From: an uncultured Azohydromonas sp.
GTDB taxonomy: Bacteria; Pseudomonadota; Gammaproteobacteria; Burkholderiales; Burkholderiaceae_C
Direction: 5' to 3'
DNA length: 24,673 nt
Assembly: GCF_937926365.1 (NCBI RefSeq)
Contig: NZ_CALAOH010000151.1
Span: 1-24,673 of the forward strand
Shown: positions 7,869 through 14,519 of the stretch, piece after piece
Layout: each line of letters begins with the position of its first letter
Numbering within the stretch: position 1 is the stretch's first letter
The notes under the pieces: generated by a model
What the model was told of the DNA's origin: nothing
Databases searched by the model: none
Seen by the model: the letters and a program-made list of their open reading frames with translations, nothing else
Made by a program: the position numbers and the translations under genes

Positions 7869-8642
7869 ATGACGCAACCTTCCTCGCCCGATCGCGACGC
7901 CGCGCCGGTCCACCTGCCTCACGCGCCCCTGCCCGCGTACTACCAGCCCGACGACGCCGCCAAGCGCGAGGACTTCCTGCGCCGCACCTTCGACGACACG
8001 GCGGTGGACTACAACCGGCTGGAGAAGATCCTGGGCCTGGGCACGGGCTCGTGGTACCGGCGCCAGGCGCTGCTGCGCGCCGGGCTGAAGCCGGGGCTGC
8101 AGGTGGTGGACGTGGGCATGGGCACCGGGCTGGTGTCGCGCGAGATCCTGAGGATCACCGGCGAGCCGCATCGGCTGGTGGGCGTGGACCCGAGCCCGGG
8201 GATGATGGGCCAAGCCCATTTCGAGCAGCCGGTGGAGTGCCGGCTGGGCCGGGCCGAGGACATCCCGGTGCCCGATGCCAGCGCGGACTTCGTGGTGATG
8301 GGCTACGCGCTGCGCCACATCGCCGACTTCAGCGCGGCGGCCGACGAGTTCCGCCGCGTGCTCAAGCCGGGCGGGCAATTGTTGATCCTGGAAATCACCC
8401 GCCCCGAAGGGCGCCTGGGCCATGCCCTGCTCAAGGCCTACATGCGTGGCGTGGTGCCGCTGCTGGCCCGGGCCGTGTCCCGCGCCAAGGACACGCCCAT
8501 GCTCTGGCGCTACTACTGGGACACCATCGAAGCCTGCGTGCCGCCGCAGCAGGTCATGCAGACGCTGACGGGCAGCGGGCTGCTGGAGGTGGAGCGGCAC
8601 GTCGAGCTGAACATCTTCTCGGAGTACCGGGCGCGGGGGTGA
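7869..8642 (+). CDS. UbiE/MenG-like SAM-dependent methyltransferase, copy 2
   Basis: A 257-residue paralogue of the gene at 5760, co-linear without gaps: same motif I (VVDVGMGTGLVS, residues 79-90), same MGYALRHI and LKPGG post-motifs, same C-terminus NIFSEYRARG. The first 55 and last 150 residues carry many substitutions (for example TTAVDY-type changes around residues 43-50 and ITRPEG for FSRPEG), while the central 50 residues are identical in protein and DNA. The substrate is unknown. It reads divergently from the patatin-like gene and converges on the MarR gene with a 21-base gap. No strong ribosome-binding site is visible before the ATG; the start is supported by the alignment of both copies. 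Confidence 0.85.
   Translation: MTQPSSPDRDAAPVHLPHAPLPAYYQPDDAAKREDFLRRTFDDTAVDYNRLEKILGLGTGSWYRRQALLRAGLKPGLQVVDVGMGTGLVSREILRITGEPHRLVGVDPSPGMMGQAHFEQPVECRLGRAEDIPVPDASADFVVMGYALRHIADFSAAADEFRRVLKPGGQLLILEITRPEGRLGHALLKAYMRGVVPLLARAVSRAKDTPMLWRYYWDTIEACVPPQQVMQTLTGSGLLEVERHVELNIFSEYRARG
8043..8200 (+). repeat. 158-bp identical segment shared by the two methyltransferase genes (copy B)
   Basis: Partner of 5934-6091 in direct orientation. The two direct copies are about 2.1 kb apart and enclose the patatin-like gene, so recombination between them would delete it. Confidence 0.9.
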
Positions 8643-8663
8643 TGGGTCCGCGACAGGGACCCG

Positions 8664-9161
8664 CTATGCCATTCCTCCAGCGTCGCCCCGCTGGGGCTCC
8701 TCGCCCGCGGCGGCCAGCGCATGCGCCACCAGCCGATCCAGCAGCCGGTCGAGCTGCCGGCGCTCGGCCTCGTCGAGGCAGGCGGTGATGTCCTCGTTGC
8801 GCGCCTGGATGACGCCCTTGAGCCGCCGCCACAACTGCTGCCCGTGCGGCGTGAGCGTGAGCACCACGCCGCGCGCATCCATGGCATTGCTTTGCTTGTC
8901 AACCAACCCCTGGTCCACCAGGGTCTGCGCCGCGCGGCTGGCCTGTCCCTTGGTGAGGTTGGCCAGCCGGGCCAGGTCGTTGACCGACAGCGGCGCGAAG
9001 GCGCCCACCGCCGCCAGGGTGCGACCCTCGTTGAGCGGGATGCCCGTGGCTTCCAGGTAGGCCGCCTGGCTCAGGCGGTCCGTGAGCTTGGAGAGCGTGT
9101 GCAGCCGGTGCGTGACGGTGCGTTCCAGTCGGAACTCGTGCTCCTTCTGGCGGGCGGCCAT
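8664..9161 (-). CDS. MarR-family transcriptional regulator
   Basis: A 165-residue protein with a MarR winged helix. The recognition region is LSVNDLARLANLTKGQASRA (about residues 58-77), followed by the wing with D-A-R-G at 95-98 in SNAMDARGVVLTLTPHGQQL. MarR proteins are dimeric repressors often released by phenolic or aromatic acids. The ATG at 9161 follows the stop of the Bug receptor gene by two bases, so both are one transcript. The divergent aromatic-catabolism operon and the 20-bp inverted repeats at 10221 and 10284 are the likely targets, with autoregulation; this is inferred from layout. Confidence 0.88.
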   Translation of the reverse strand: MAARQKEHEFRLERTVTHRLHTLSKLTDRLSQAAYLEATGIPLNEGRTLAAVGAFAPLSVNDLARLANLTKGQASRAAQTLVDQGLVDKQSNAMDARGVVLTLTPHGQQLWRRLKGVIQARNEDITACLDEAERRQLDRLLDRLVAHALAAAGEEPQRGDAGGMA

Positions 9162-9163
9162 CT

Positions 9164-10132
9164 TCAGTCGAGGCGAATGTCGTTGGCGCGGATGACCTTG
9201 CCCCACTTCTCGCGCTCGCTCTTGGCGTAGGCGGCCATCTCCTGCGGCGAGCTGGGGATGGCTTCCAGCCCCAGCGTCTGGAAGCGGGCCTTGACGGCCG
9301 TGCTCTGCAGCGCCGAGACCAGGGCCTTGTTGAGCGCGGCAATGGCCTGCGGAGGCGTGCCGGCCGGCACCACCAGGCCCTGCCAGGCGTAGGCCTCGAA
9401 GTCCTTGACACCCTGTTCCTGCAGCGTGGGCACGGTGTCGAAGCCGGCCACGCGCTTGGGGCTGGCCACGCCGATGGCGCGCAGCTTGCCCGAGACGATG
9501 TGCGGGTAGGCGCTGGCGCTGTCGGCGAACATGAAGGGCACCTGGCCGCCGATGACGTCCTGCACCGCCGGCGCCGCGCCGCGGTAGGGCACGTGCGTGA
9601 ACTTCAAGCCGGCGCGCTCGCGGAACAGCTCGGTGGCCAGGTGGTGCGGGCTGCCCGAGCCGGGCGTGGCGTAGGCCGGCGGTTGCGGCTGCTGCTTGGC
9701 CCAGGCGCTGAACTCGGCCAGGTTCTTCACGGGCACCGCGGGGTTGACCACCAGCAGCATCGGGAAGCGCGCCATCAGCCCGACCGCGGCGAAGTCCTTC
9801 TCGACGTTGTAGGACAGCTTCGAGTAGAGGAACGGATTGGCCGCCAGCGTGGCCGTGTCGGCCGTGAGCAGGAGATGCCCGTCGGCCTTGCCCTTGGCAA
9901 CGTAATCGGCGCCGATGTTGGTGGCCGCGCCGGGCTTGTTGTTGACGACGATGGTCTGGCCCAGCGCCTTGCCCATGGGCTCGGTCAGCGTGCGCGCCAC
10001 CACGTCGGAGCCGCCGCCGGCCGGATAAGGCACCACCCACTCGATCGTCTTGTCGGGAAAGGCCATCGCCGCCAGGGGCAGCGACAGGGCGGCGAGAACG
10101 AACGAGCGGCGCGGGGCGCGGATGGGGGTCAT
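9164..10132 (-). CDS. Bug/TctC-family periplasmic solute-binding protein
   Basis: A 322-residue member of the tripartite tricarboxylate receptor (Bug) family. The N-terminus is a signal peptide (MTPIRAPRRSFVLAALSLPL then AAMA, with cleavage likely before FPDK). Family blocks are PDKTIEWVVPYPAGGGSDVV, YATPGSGSPHHL, VPYRGAAPAVQDVIGGQV and GLVVPAGTPPQ. Bug proteins bind carboxylates, including aromatic acids and amino acids, and are very numerous in Burkholderiales, usually without an adjacent permease, as here. The ATG at 10132 is preceded by AGGAGA at suitable distance; a longer frame to 10237 begins inside the putative operator and lacks a signal sequence. It is co-transcribed with the MarR gene. 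Confidence 0.9.
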   Translation of the reverse strand: MTPIRAPRRSFVLAALSLPLAAMAFPDKTIEWVVPYPAGGGSDVVARTLTEPMGKALGQTIVVNNKPGAATNIGADYVAKGKADGHLLLTADTATLAANPFLYSKLSYNVEKDFAAVGLMARFPMLLVVNPAVPVKNLAEFSAWAKQQPQPPAYATPGSGSPHHLATELFRERAGLKFTHVPYRGAAPAVQDVIGGQVPFMFADSASAYPHIVSGKLRAIGVASPKRVAGFDTVPTLQEQGVKDFEAYAWQGLVVPAGTPPQAIAALNKALVSALQSTAVKARFQTLGLEAIPSSPQEMAAYAKSEREKWGKVIRANDIRLD

Positions 10133-10220
10133 GAAGATGTCTCCTGGAAACGTGGATGGCCTTGGCGGCTCGCACGGCGCGAGGCACTGGATGCCGGATT
10201 CTGGTTTGACTTTACGCAAA

Positions 10221-10240
10221 AACATCTGCGCGTACAACTA
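10221..10240. promoter_or_regulatory. Putative MarR operator, left arm of 20-bp inverted repeat
   Basis: AACATCTGCGCGTACAACTA is the reverse complement of 10284-10303 with one mismatch. Each arm also has an internal near-palindrome of the form TGTRCGYACA (8 of 10 symmetric), the size expected for a MarR dimer site. This arm lies about 90 bases before the Bug receptor start; a TTGACG (-35-like) on the minus strand is at 10271-10276, between the arms. Confidence 0.65.
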
Positions 10241-10283
10241 AGTAGAAATACGTTATGGACCTTTGAGGTTCGTCAACCCAAAA

Positions 10284-10303
10284 TAGTTGTACGCACAGAT
10301 GTT
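10284..10303. promoter_or_regulatory. Putative MarR operator, right arm of 20-bp inverted repeat
   Basis: TAGTTGTACGCACAGATGTT pairs with the left arm across a 43-base AT-richer spacer. It lies about 80 bases before the hydroxylase ATG, where a promoter or early transcript would be. The spacer is too long for a useful hairpin terminator, and one arm beside each divergent gene fits one operator per promoter. Confidence 0.65.
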
Positions 10304-10385
10304 CTGGGCCATGCGCCGTGAGATCGCCCTGCTCCCGCAAGGCTTTTCGTTCCACGCAGCGCAGCACCACACCGGAGACAACAGC

Positions 10386-12077
10386 ATGCACAAGCCGACT
10401 ACCGAGCCGCGTCCTTCCATCTATTACGACTATCAGATCCACAAGCCCTGGCTGCCCTCGGCGAATCCCGCGCAGCAGCGCCAGAAGGTGGTGGTCGTGG
10501 GAGCGGGGCCGGCCGGCATGGTGGCCGCGCTGGAGCTCGCGCGCCTGGGCGTGCCCAGCGTGCTGCTCAACGCGGAGCTGCAGGTTTCGCAGGGCAGCCG
10601 CGCCATCGTGTTCACGCGGCGCTCGATGGAGATCCTGCAGCAGGTGGGCGTGGCGCAGCGCATCACCGAGAACGGCCTGCCCTGGCGCTTCGGCAACTCG
10701 TTCTACCGCGGCCAGCGCGTGTTCCGCATGGAGGCGCCGCACGATCCGGACGACCGCTTCTTCCCGATGATCAACATCCAGCAGCAGTACCTGGAGGAGT
10801 ACCTGCTGGATGCCTGCGAGGGCAGCGAGCTGATCGACCTGCGCTGGGGCAACAAGCTCACGAAGGTGGAGCAGCTCGACGGCTTCGCGCGGCTGGAGGT
10901 GGACACGCCCGAAGGCCCCTACACGCTGGAGAGCGACTGGGTGGTGGCGGCCGACGGCGGGCGCTCGGCCATCCGCACCGCGATGAACCTGCAGATGGAA
11001 GGGGCCTCGTACGAAGGTTTCTTCGTCATCGCCGACATCCGCGTGGACCTGCCGCTGCCCACCGAGCGGCTGGCCTTCTTCGACCCCGAGTGGAACCCGG
11101 GCAACACCGTGCTGCTGCACCGCGAGCCGCATGGCATCTGGCGCGTGGACTACCAGCTGCCCGCCGGCGAGTCGCCCGAGGAGGCGTTGAAGCCCGAGTC
11201 GCTGAAGAAGCGCATCGACGCACAGCTGGCCATGATCGGCCACGCCGGCGTGAGCTGGGAGATGGACTGGTGCTCGGTGTATTCGGCGCGCACCCTGACG
11301 CTGCCCGACTACGTGCACGGCAGCGTGCTCTTCACCGGCGACGCGGCGCACCTGCTGCCGATCTTCGGCGTGCGCGGCGCCAACACGGCGTTCCAGGACT
11401 CGCAGTCGCTGGCCTGGCACCTGGCCTTCGTGGTCAAGGGCTTGGCCGGGAAGAAACTGCTGTCCAACTTCAGCGCCGAGCGCGTGGGCGCGGCGCGCGA
11501 GATCATCGATGAGGCGGGCAAGAGCACGCGCTTCATGACCCCGCCCAGCCGCGGCTTCAAGCTGCTGCGCGACGCGGTGCTGTCCCTGTCGCTGACGCAG
11601 GAGTTCGTGCGCCCGCTCTACCACTGGCGCACCTCGCGGCCGCACGAGTACACCGACTCGATGCTCAACAGCCGCGGCGACGACAACGCGCTGTTTACCG
11701 CCGGCCCGGCTCATGGCGCGCCGCCGCAGAACGTGCGCCTGGGCGCCGATGATTTCCTGCTCGACCACCTGGGCGGCGGCTTCGACCTGCTGTACTTCAC
11801 CGAGGCCGCGGCCATCCCGGCACCTTTGCTGCAGGTCATCGACACGGTGCGCGCGCGCGGCGTGCCGCTGCGCGTGGTGGCCATCGGTGCCGCGCAGCCC
11901 GTGGCCGGCGCGGAACTGACCCTGGCCGATGCCGACGGCCACGTGCGCCGGCACTACGGCGTGCGCGCCAGCGGCGGCGCGTACCTGCTGCGCCCCGACC
12001 AGCACGTGTGCGCCCGCTGGCTCACGCTCGATGCCACCCGGCTGCAAGCCGCTTTTGACGCCGCCCTGCCGCGCTGA
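10386..12077 (+). CDS. FAD-dependent aromatic hydroxylase (PheA/TfdB/MhpA-like)
   Basis: A 563-residue class A flavoprotein monooxygenase. The Rossmann FAD motif is VVVVGAGPAGMVAA (Gly39-Gly44), the DG motif is ADGGRSAIR (Asp190), and the second FAD motif is VLFTGDAAHLLPIFGVRGAN (Gly318-Asp319). A C-terminal thioredoxin-like domain after about residue 440 is typical of the phenol hydroxylase/MhpA group. These enzymes use NAD(P)H and O2 to hydroxylate a phenolic ring. The ATG at 10386 has GGAG eight bases upstream; a TTG at 10287 lies inside the operator and is unlikely. It heads an operon with a DUF2783-like gene, a VOC protein and fumarylacetoacetase, so the product should be a homogentisate-like hydroquinone. 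The exact substrate is not evident. Confidence 0.88.
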   Translation: MHKPTTEPRPSIYYDYQIHKPWLPSANPAQQRQKVVVVGAGPAGMVAALELARLGVPSVLLNAELQVSQGSRAIVFTRRSMEILQQVGVAQRITENGLPWRFGNSFYRGQRVFRMEAPHDPDDRFFPMINIQQQYLEEYLLDACEGSELIDLRWGNKLTKVEQLDGFARLEVDTPEGPYTLESDWVVAADGGRSAIRTAMNLQMEGASYEGFFVIADIRVDLPLPTERLAFFDPEWNPGNTVLLHREPHGIWRVDYQLPAGESPEEALKPESLKKRIDAQLAMIGHAGVSWEMDWCSVYSARTLTLPDYVHGSVLFTGDAAHLLPIFGVRGANTAFQDSQSLAWHLAFVVKGLAGKKLLSNFSAERVGAAREIIDEAGKSTRFMTPPSRGFKLLRDAVLSLSLTQEFVRPLYHWRTSRPHEYTDSMLNSRGDDNALFTAGPAHGAPPQNVRLGADDFLLDHLGGGFDLLYFTEAAAIPAPLLQVIDTVRARGVPLRVVAIGAAQPVAGAELTLADADGHVRRHYGVRASGGAYLLRPDQHVCARWLTLDATRLQAAFDAALPR

Positions 12078-12088
12078 GGAGACAACCC

Positions 12089-12280
12089 ATGACCGCCCCG
12101 AACACCGCCCTGGACATTTCCGGGCTCGAAACCGTCTACGACCGCCTGGCCACCGCCATCGACGCCGCCGGCGACAAGTCGGAGCTCTTCCTCGTCAAGC
12201 TGGCGCTGCTCAACGCCCAGGCGCTGGGCGACGCCGACCTGTTCCAGCAGCAGCTCGAAGCCGCGCTGCGCGACCTCTGA
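12089..12280 (+). CDS. DUF2783-like small protein
   Basis: A 63-residue protein, MTAPNTALDISGLETVYDRL and onward, with LFLVKLALLNAQALGDADLF near the middle. It is predicted to be mostly helical, with no membrane segment or signal. From memory it fits DUF2783, a family of tiny proteins found next to FAD-dependent oxidoreductases; its function is unknown. It starts 12 bases after the hydroxylase stop with a strong GAGGAGA ribosome-binding site and is followed by the VOC gene. The fixed position suggests an accessory or stabilising subunit of the hydroxylase, which is inference. Confidence 0.75.
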   Translation: MTAPNTALDISGLETVYDRLATAIDAAGDKSELFLVKLALLNAQALGDADLFQQQLEAALRDL

Positions 12281-12315
12281 GCCCGAGCCACCAACAACAT
12301 CTGCAGGAGATTCAA

Positions 12316-12852
12316 ATGCTGATCCAGCAAGTTCACCACGTCGCCTACCGCTGCAAGGATGCGAAGGAAACCGTCGAGTGGTACGGCAAGCACCTGGACA
12401 TGAAGTTCGTGCTCGCCATCGCGGAGAACGAGGTGCCCTCCACCAAGGCGCCCGATCCGTACATGCACATCTTCCTGGACGCGGGCAACGGCAACATCCT
12501 GGCCTTCTTCGAGCTGCCCAGCCAGCCGCCCATGGACCGCGACCGCAACACGCCGGCCTGGGTGCAGCACCTGGCGCTGAAGGTGGACTCCATCGACACG
12601 CTGCTGGCGACCAAGGCCAAGCTGGAGGCCGCCGGCATCGAGGTCGTGGGCCCCACCGACCACACGATCTTCAAGAGCATTTACTTCTTCGACCCCAACG
12701 GCCACCGCCTGGAGCTGGCCGCCGATTGCAGCACGCCCGAGATGATGCAAAAGCTCGACGAGGTGAAGTGGGACATGCTGGAGGAGTGGAGCCGCACCAA
12801 GCGGGCGCCGCAGCATGCCGCCTGGATGCACGACGGCAGTGCCAGCGCCTGA
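12316..12852 (+). CDS. VOC-superfamily (glyoxalase/extradiol dioxygenase fold) protein
   Basis: A 178-residue protein made of two beta-alpha-beta3 modules. Candidate metal ligands are His8 (VHHVAY), Glu66 (FFELP), His85 (VQHLALKV) and Glu133 (DPNGHRLELA), at positions equivalent to those of glyoxalase I. His8, His85 and Glu133 also coincide with the 2-His-1-carboxylate triad of type I extradiol dioxygenases. Placement between a ring hydroxylase and fumarylacetoacetase suggests that it acts on the ring-cleavage step or on an isomerisation. The extra Glu66 favours isomerase/glyoxalase-like chemistry, but this is not decisive. The ATG at 12316 has AGGAG seven bases upstream. The last 40 residues form a helical tail (KLDEVKWDMLEEWSRTKRAP). 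Confidence 0.85.
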   Translation: MLIQQVHHVAYRCKDAKETVEWYGKHLDMKFVLAIAENEVPSTKAPDPYMHIFLDAGNGNILAFFELPSQPPMDRDRNTPAWVQHLALKVDSIDTLLATKAKLEAAGIEVVGPTDHTIFKSIYFFDPNGHRLELAADCSTPEMMQKLDEVKWDMLEEWSRTKRAPQHAAWMHDGSASA

Positions 12853-12864
12853 GGACCTGAAGCC

Positions 12865-14181
12865 ATGACCTCTCTCAACGAAACCCACGATCCCGCGCTG
12901 CGCAGCTGGGTCGCGTCGGCCAACGCGGCCGACACCGGCTTCACCATCCAGAACCTGCCCTTTGCCGCGTTCCGCCGCAAGGGGAGCGCGGAAGCCTTCC
13001 GCGGCGGGGTGGCGATCGGCGACCAGATCGTGGACCTGGCGGCGGTGGCCGCGGCCGGCGTGTTCGGCGGCGCTGCCGGTGAGGCGGTGCGGGCCGCCGC
13101 GCAGGACAAGCTCAATGCGCTCATGGCGCTGGGCCAGCCGGCCTGGGCCGCGCTGCGCCTGGCCCTGTCGCGCGGGCTGCGCCAGGGCGCGGCCGAGCAG
13201 GGCTCGCTGCAGTCCTGCCTGGTGTCCCAGGCCGAGGCCGAGTACGACGTGCCCGCGCGCATCGGCGACTACACGGACTTCTACACCTCGGTGCACCACG
13301 CCACCAACATCGGCCGCCTGTTCCGTCCCGACAACCCGCTGATGCCCAACTACAAGTGGGTGCCCATCGGCTATCACGGGCGCTCCTCCAGCATCGGCGT
13401 CTCGGGCCAGGCCTTCCGCCGCCCGGTGGGCCAGACGCTGCCCGCGGGCGCCGCGCAGCCGGTGATGGGCCCCAGCCGGCGCCTGGACATCGAGCTGGAG
13501 CTGGGCATCTTCATCGGCAGCGGCAACGCGCAGGGCGAGCCGGTGGACATCGCCGAGGCCGAGGAGCATGTCTTCGGCATTTGCCTGCTCAACGACTGGA
13601 GCGCGCGCGACATCCAGGCCTGGGAGTACCAGCCGCTGGGGCCCTTCCTGTCCAAGAACTTCGCCACCACCATCTCGCCGTGGATCGTGACGCTGGAGGC
13701 GCTGGCGCCGTTCCGCGTGCCCTTCACGCGCCCCGAGGGCGACCCGCAGCCGCTGCCCTACCTGGACTCCGAGGCCAACCGCCGCGAGGGCTCGTTCGAC
13801 ATCCAGCTGCAGGTGGATCTGCTCACGCCGCGCCAGCGCGAGGCGGGCGGCGCCGCCGCCACGATCTGCCGCACCAGCTACCGCCATGCCTACTGGACGG
13901 TGGCGCAGATGGTGGCGCACCACACGGTCAACGGCTGCAACCTGCAGCCGGGCGACCTGTTCGGCAGCGGCACGCTCTCGGGCCCGACGCTGGACCAGGC
14001 CGGGGCGCTCATCGAACTCACGGCCGGCGGCAAGCAGCCGCTGCAGCTGCCCGGCGGCGAGCAGCGCTCCTTCCTGGAGGACGGCGACAGCGTCGTCATC
14101 CGCGGCTGGTGCGAGAAGCCCGGCGCGGCGCGCATCGGCTTTGGCGAGTGCGTGGGCACGGTGCTGCCGGCGCGCGGCTGA
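12865..14181 (+). CDS. fahA: Fumarylacetoacetase
   Basis: A 438-residue two-domain fumarylacetoacetate hydrolase, the normal length for true FAH rather than the short FAH-domain proteins. Residues equivalent to the mammalian active site are present: Asp138 in DYTDFY, His145 in HHATNIG, Tyr170 in GYHGR, Glu210 and Glu212 in ELELG, Asp244 and Arg248 in NDWSARD, and Lys264 in FLSKNF. It should hydrolyse fumarylacetoacetate to fumarate and acetoacetate in the cytoplasm, the last step of homogentisate breakdown. It is the last gene of the operon, 12 bases after the VOC gene. No homogentisate 1,2-dioxygenase or maleylacetoacetate isomerase is next to it. Confidence 0.93.
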   Translation: MTSLNETHDPALRSWVASANAADTGFTIQNLPFAAFRRKGSAEAFRGGVAIGDQIVDLAAVAAAGVFGGAAGEAVRAAAQDKLNALMALGQPAWAALRLALSRGLRQGAAEQGSLQSCLVSQAEAEYDVPARIGDYTDFYTSVHHATNIGRLFRPDNPLMPNYKWVPIGYHGRSSSIGVSGQAFRRPVGQTLPAGAAQPVMGPSRRLDIELELGIFIGSGNAQGEPVDIAEAEEHVFGICLLNDWSARDIQAWEYQPLGPFLSKNFATTISPWIVTLEALAPFRVPFTRPEGDPQPLPYLDSEANRREGSFDIQLQVDLLTPRQREAGGAAATICRTSYRHAYWTVAQMVAHHTVNGCNLQPGDLFGSGTLSGPTLDQAGALIELTAGGKQPLQLPGGEQRSFLEDGDSVVIRGWCEKPGAARIGFGECVGTVLPARG

Positions 14182-14519
14182 TAGGGCGCATGCTGCCTGG
14201 GGAAAGTGAAGCTGCTCCTGCTGGACGAAGCACGGGCAGCATCCCTCCTGCTTCGTCATCCCCGCGTAGGCGGGGGTCCAGGCGGCCCTACGCCAGAGCG
14301 AAGCATGGGTGCGGCGAACCAGGGTGCGAAGGCATCCTGTGCGCTGCCCGCGCTGCGTGCGGCTGACTTGGGGGCCGCCTGGGTTCCCGCCTGCGCGGGA
14401 ATGACGAAGTAGTTGTCGGCACAACGCAGCTCACGGCTAACAACCAACAACTTTCCCCAGACCACACTGCCCCTGCGCGGCCATGACGGCGTGACTTCAC
14501 TGGCCATCGCAACCTGGCA
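14182..14519. other. Gene-free gap between fahA and the IclR gene
   Basis: A 338-base convergent gap. It contains a 9-bp inverted repeat (GACGAAGCA at 14224-14232 and TGCTTCGTC at 14249-14257), which could act as a weak terminator hairpin though it lacks a T-tract, and the 159-bp inverted-repeat element at 14251-14409. From 14410 to 14519 I see nothing recognisable. Confidence 0.6.
14251..14409. repeat. 159-bp intergenic element with 38-bp terminal inverted repeats
   Basis: The left end (from 14251, CTTCGTCATCCCCGCGTAGG) and the right end (to 14409, reverse complement CTTCGTCATTCCCGCGCAGG) match over about 38 bases with five mismatches. Each end is itself a small hairpin; for example TTCCCGC-CTGC-GCGGGAA at 14384-14401. 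The interior of about 80 bases has no open frame of note. This is typical of dispersed non-coding repeats (REP/MITE-like) of proteobacteria. No target duplication is clear at the ends, so mobility is unproven. Confidence 0.75.

Noticed and set aside
10287..10385. TTG start giving a 33-residue N-terminal extension of the hydroxylase
   Set aside because: The TTG lies within the inverted-repeat operator and the ATG at 10386 has a good ribosome-binding site. The matching MYAQMF at both divergent ends is only the inverted repeat being translated.
12865..14181. Short FAH-domain protein such as fumarylpyruvate hydrolase of the gentisate pathway
   Set aside because: The length of 438 residues and the N-terminal domain plus the DYTDFY and HHATN motifs fit true fumarylacetoacetase.
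14251..14409. Insertion sequence
   Set aside because: It is too short, has no transposase frame and no visible target-site duplication; it is better called a non-coding inverted-repeat element.
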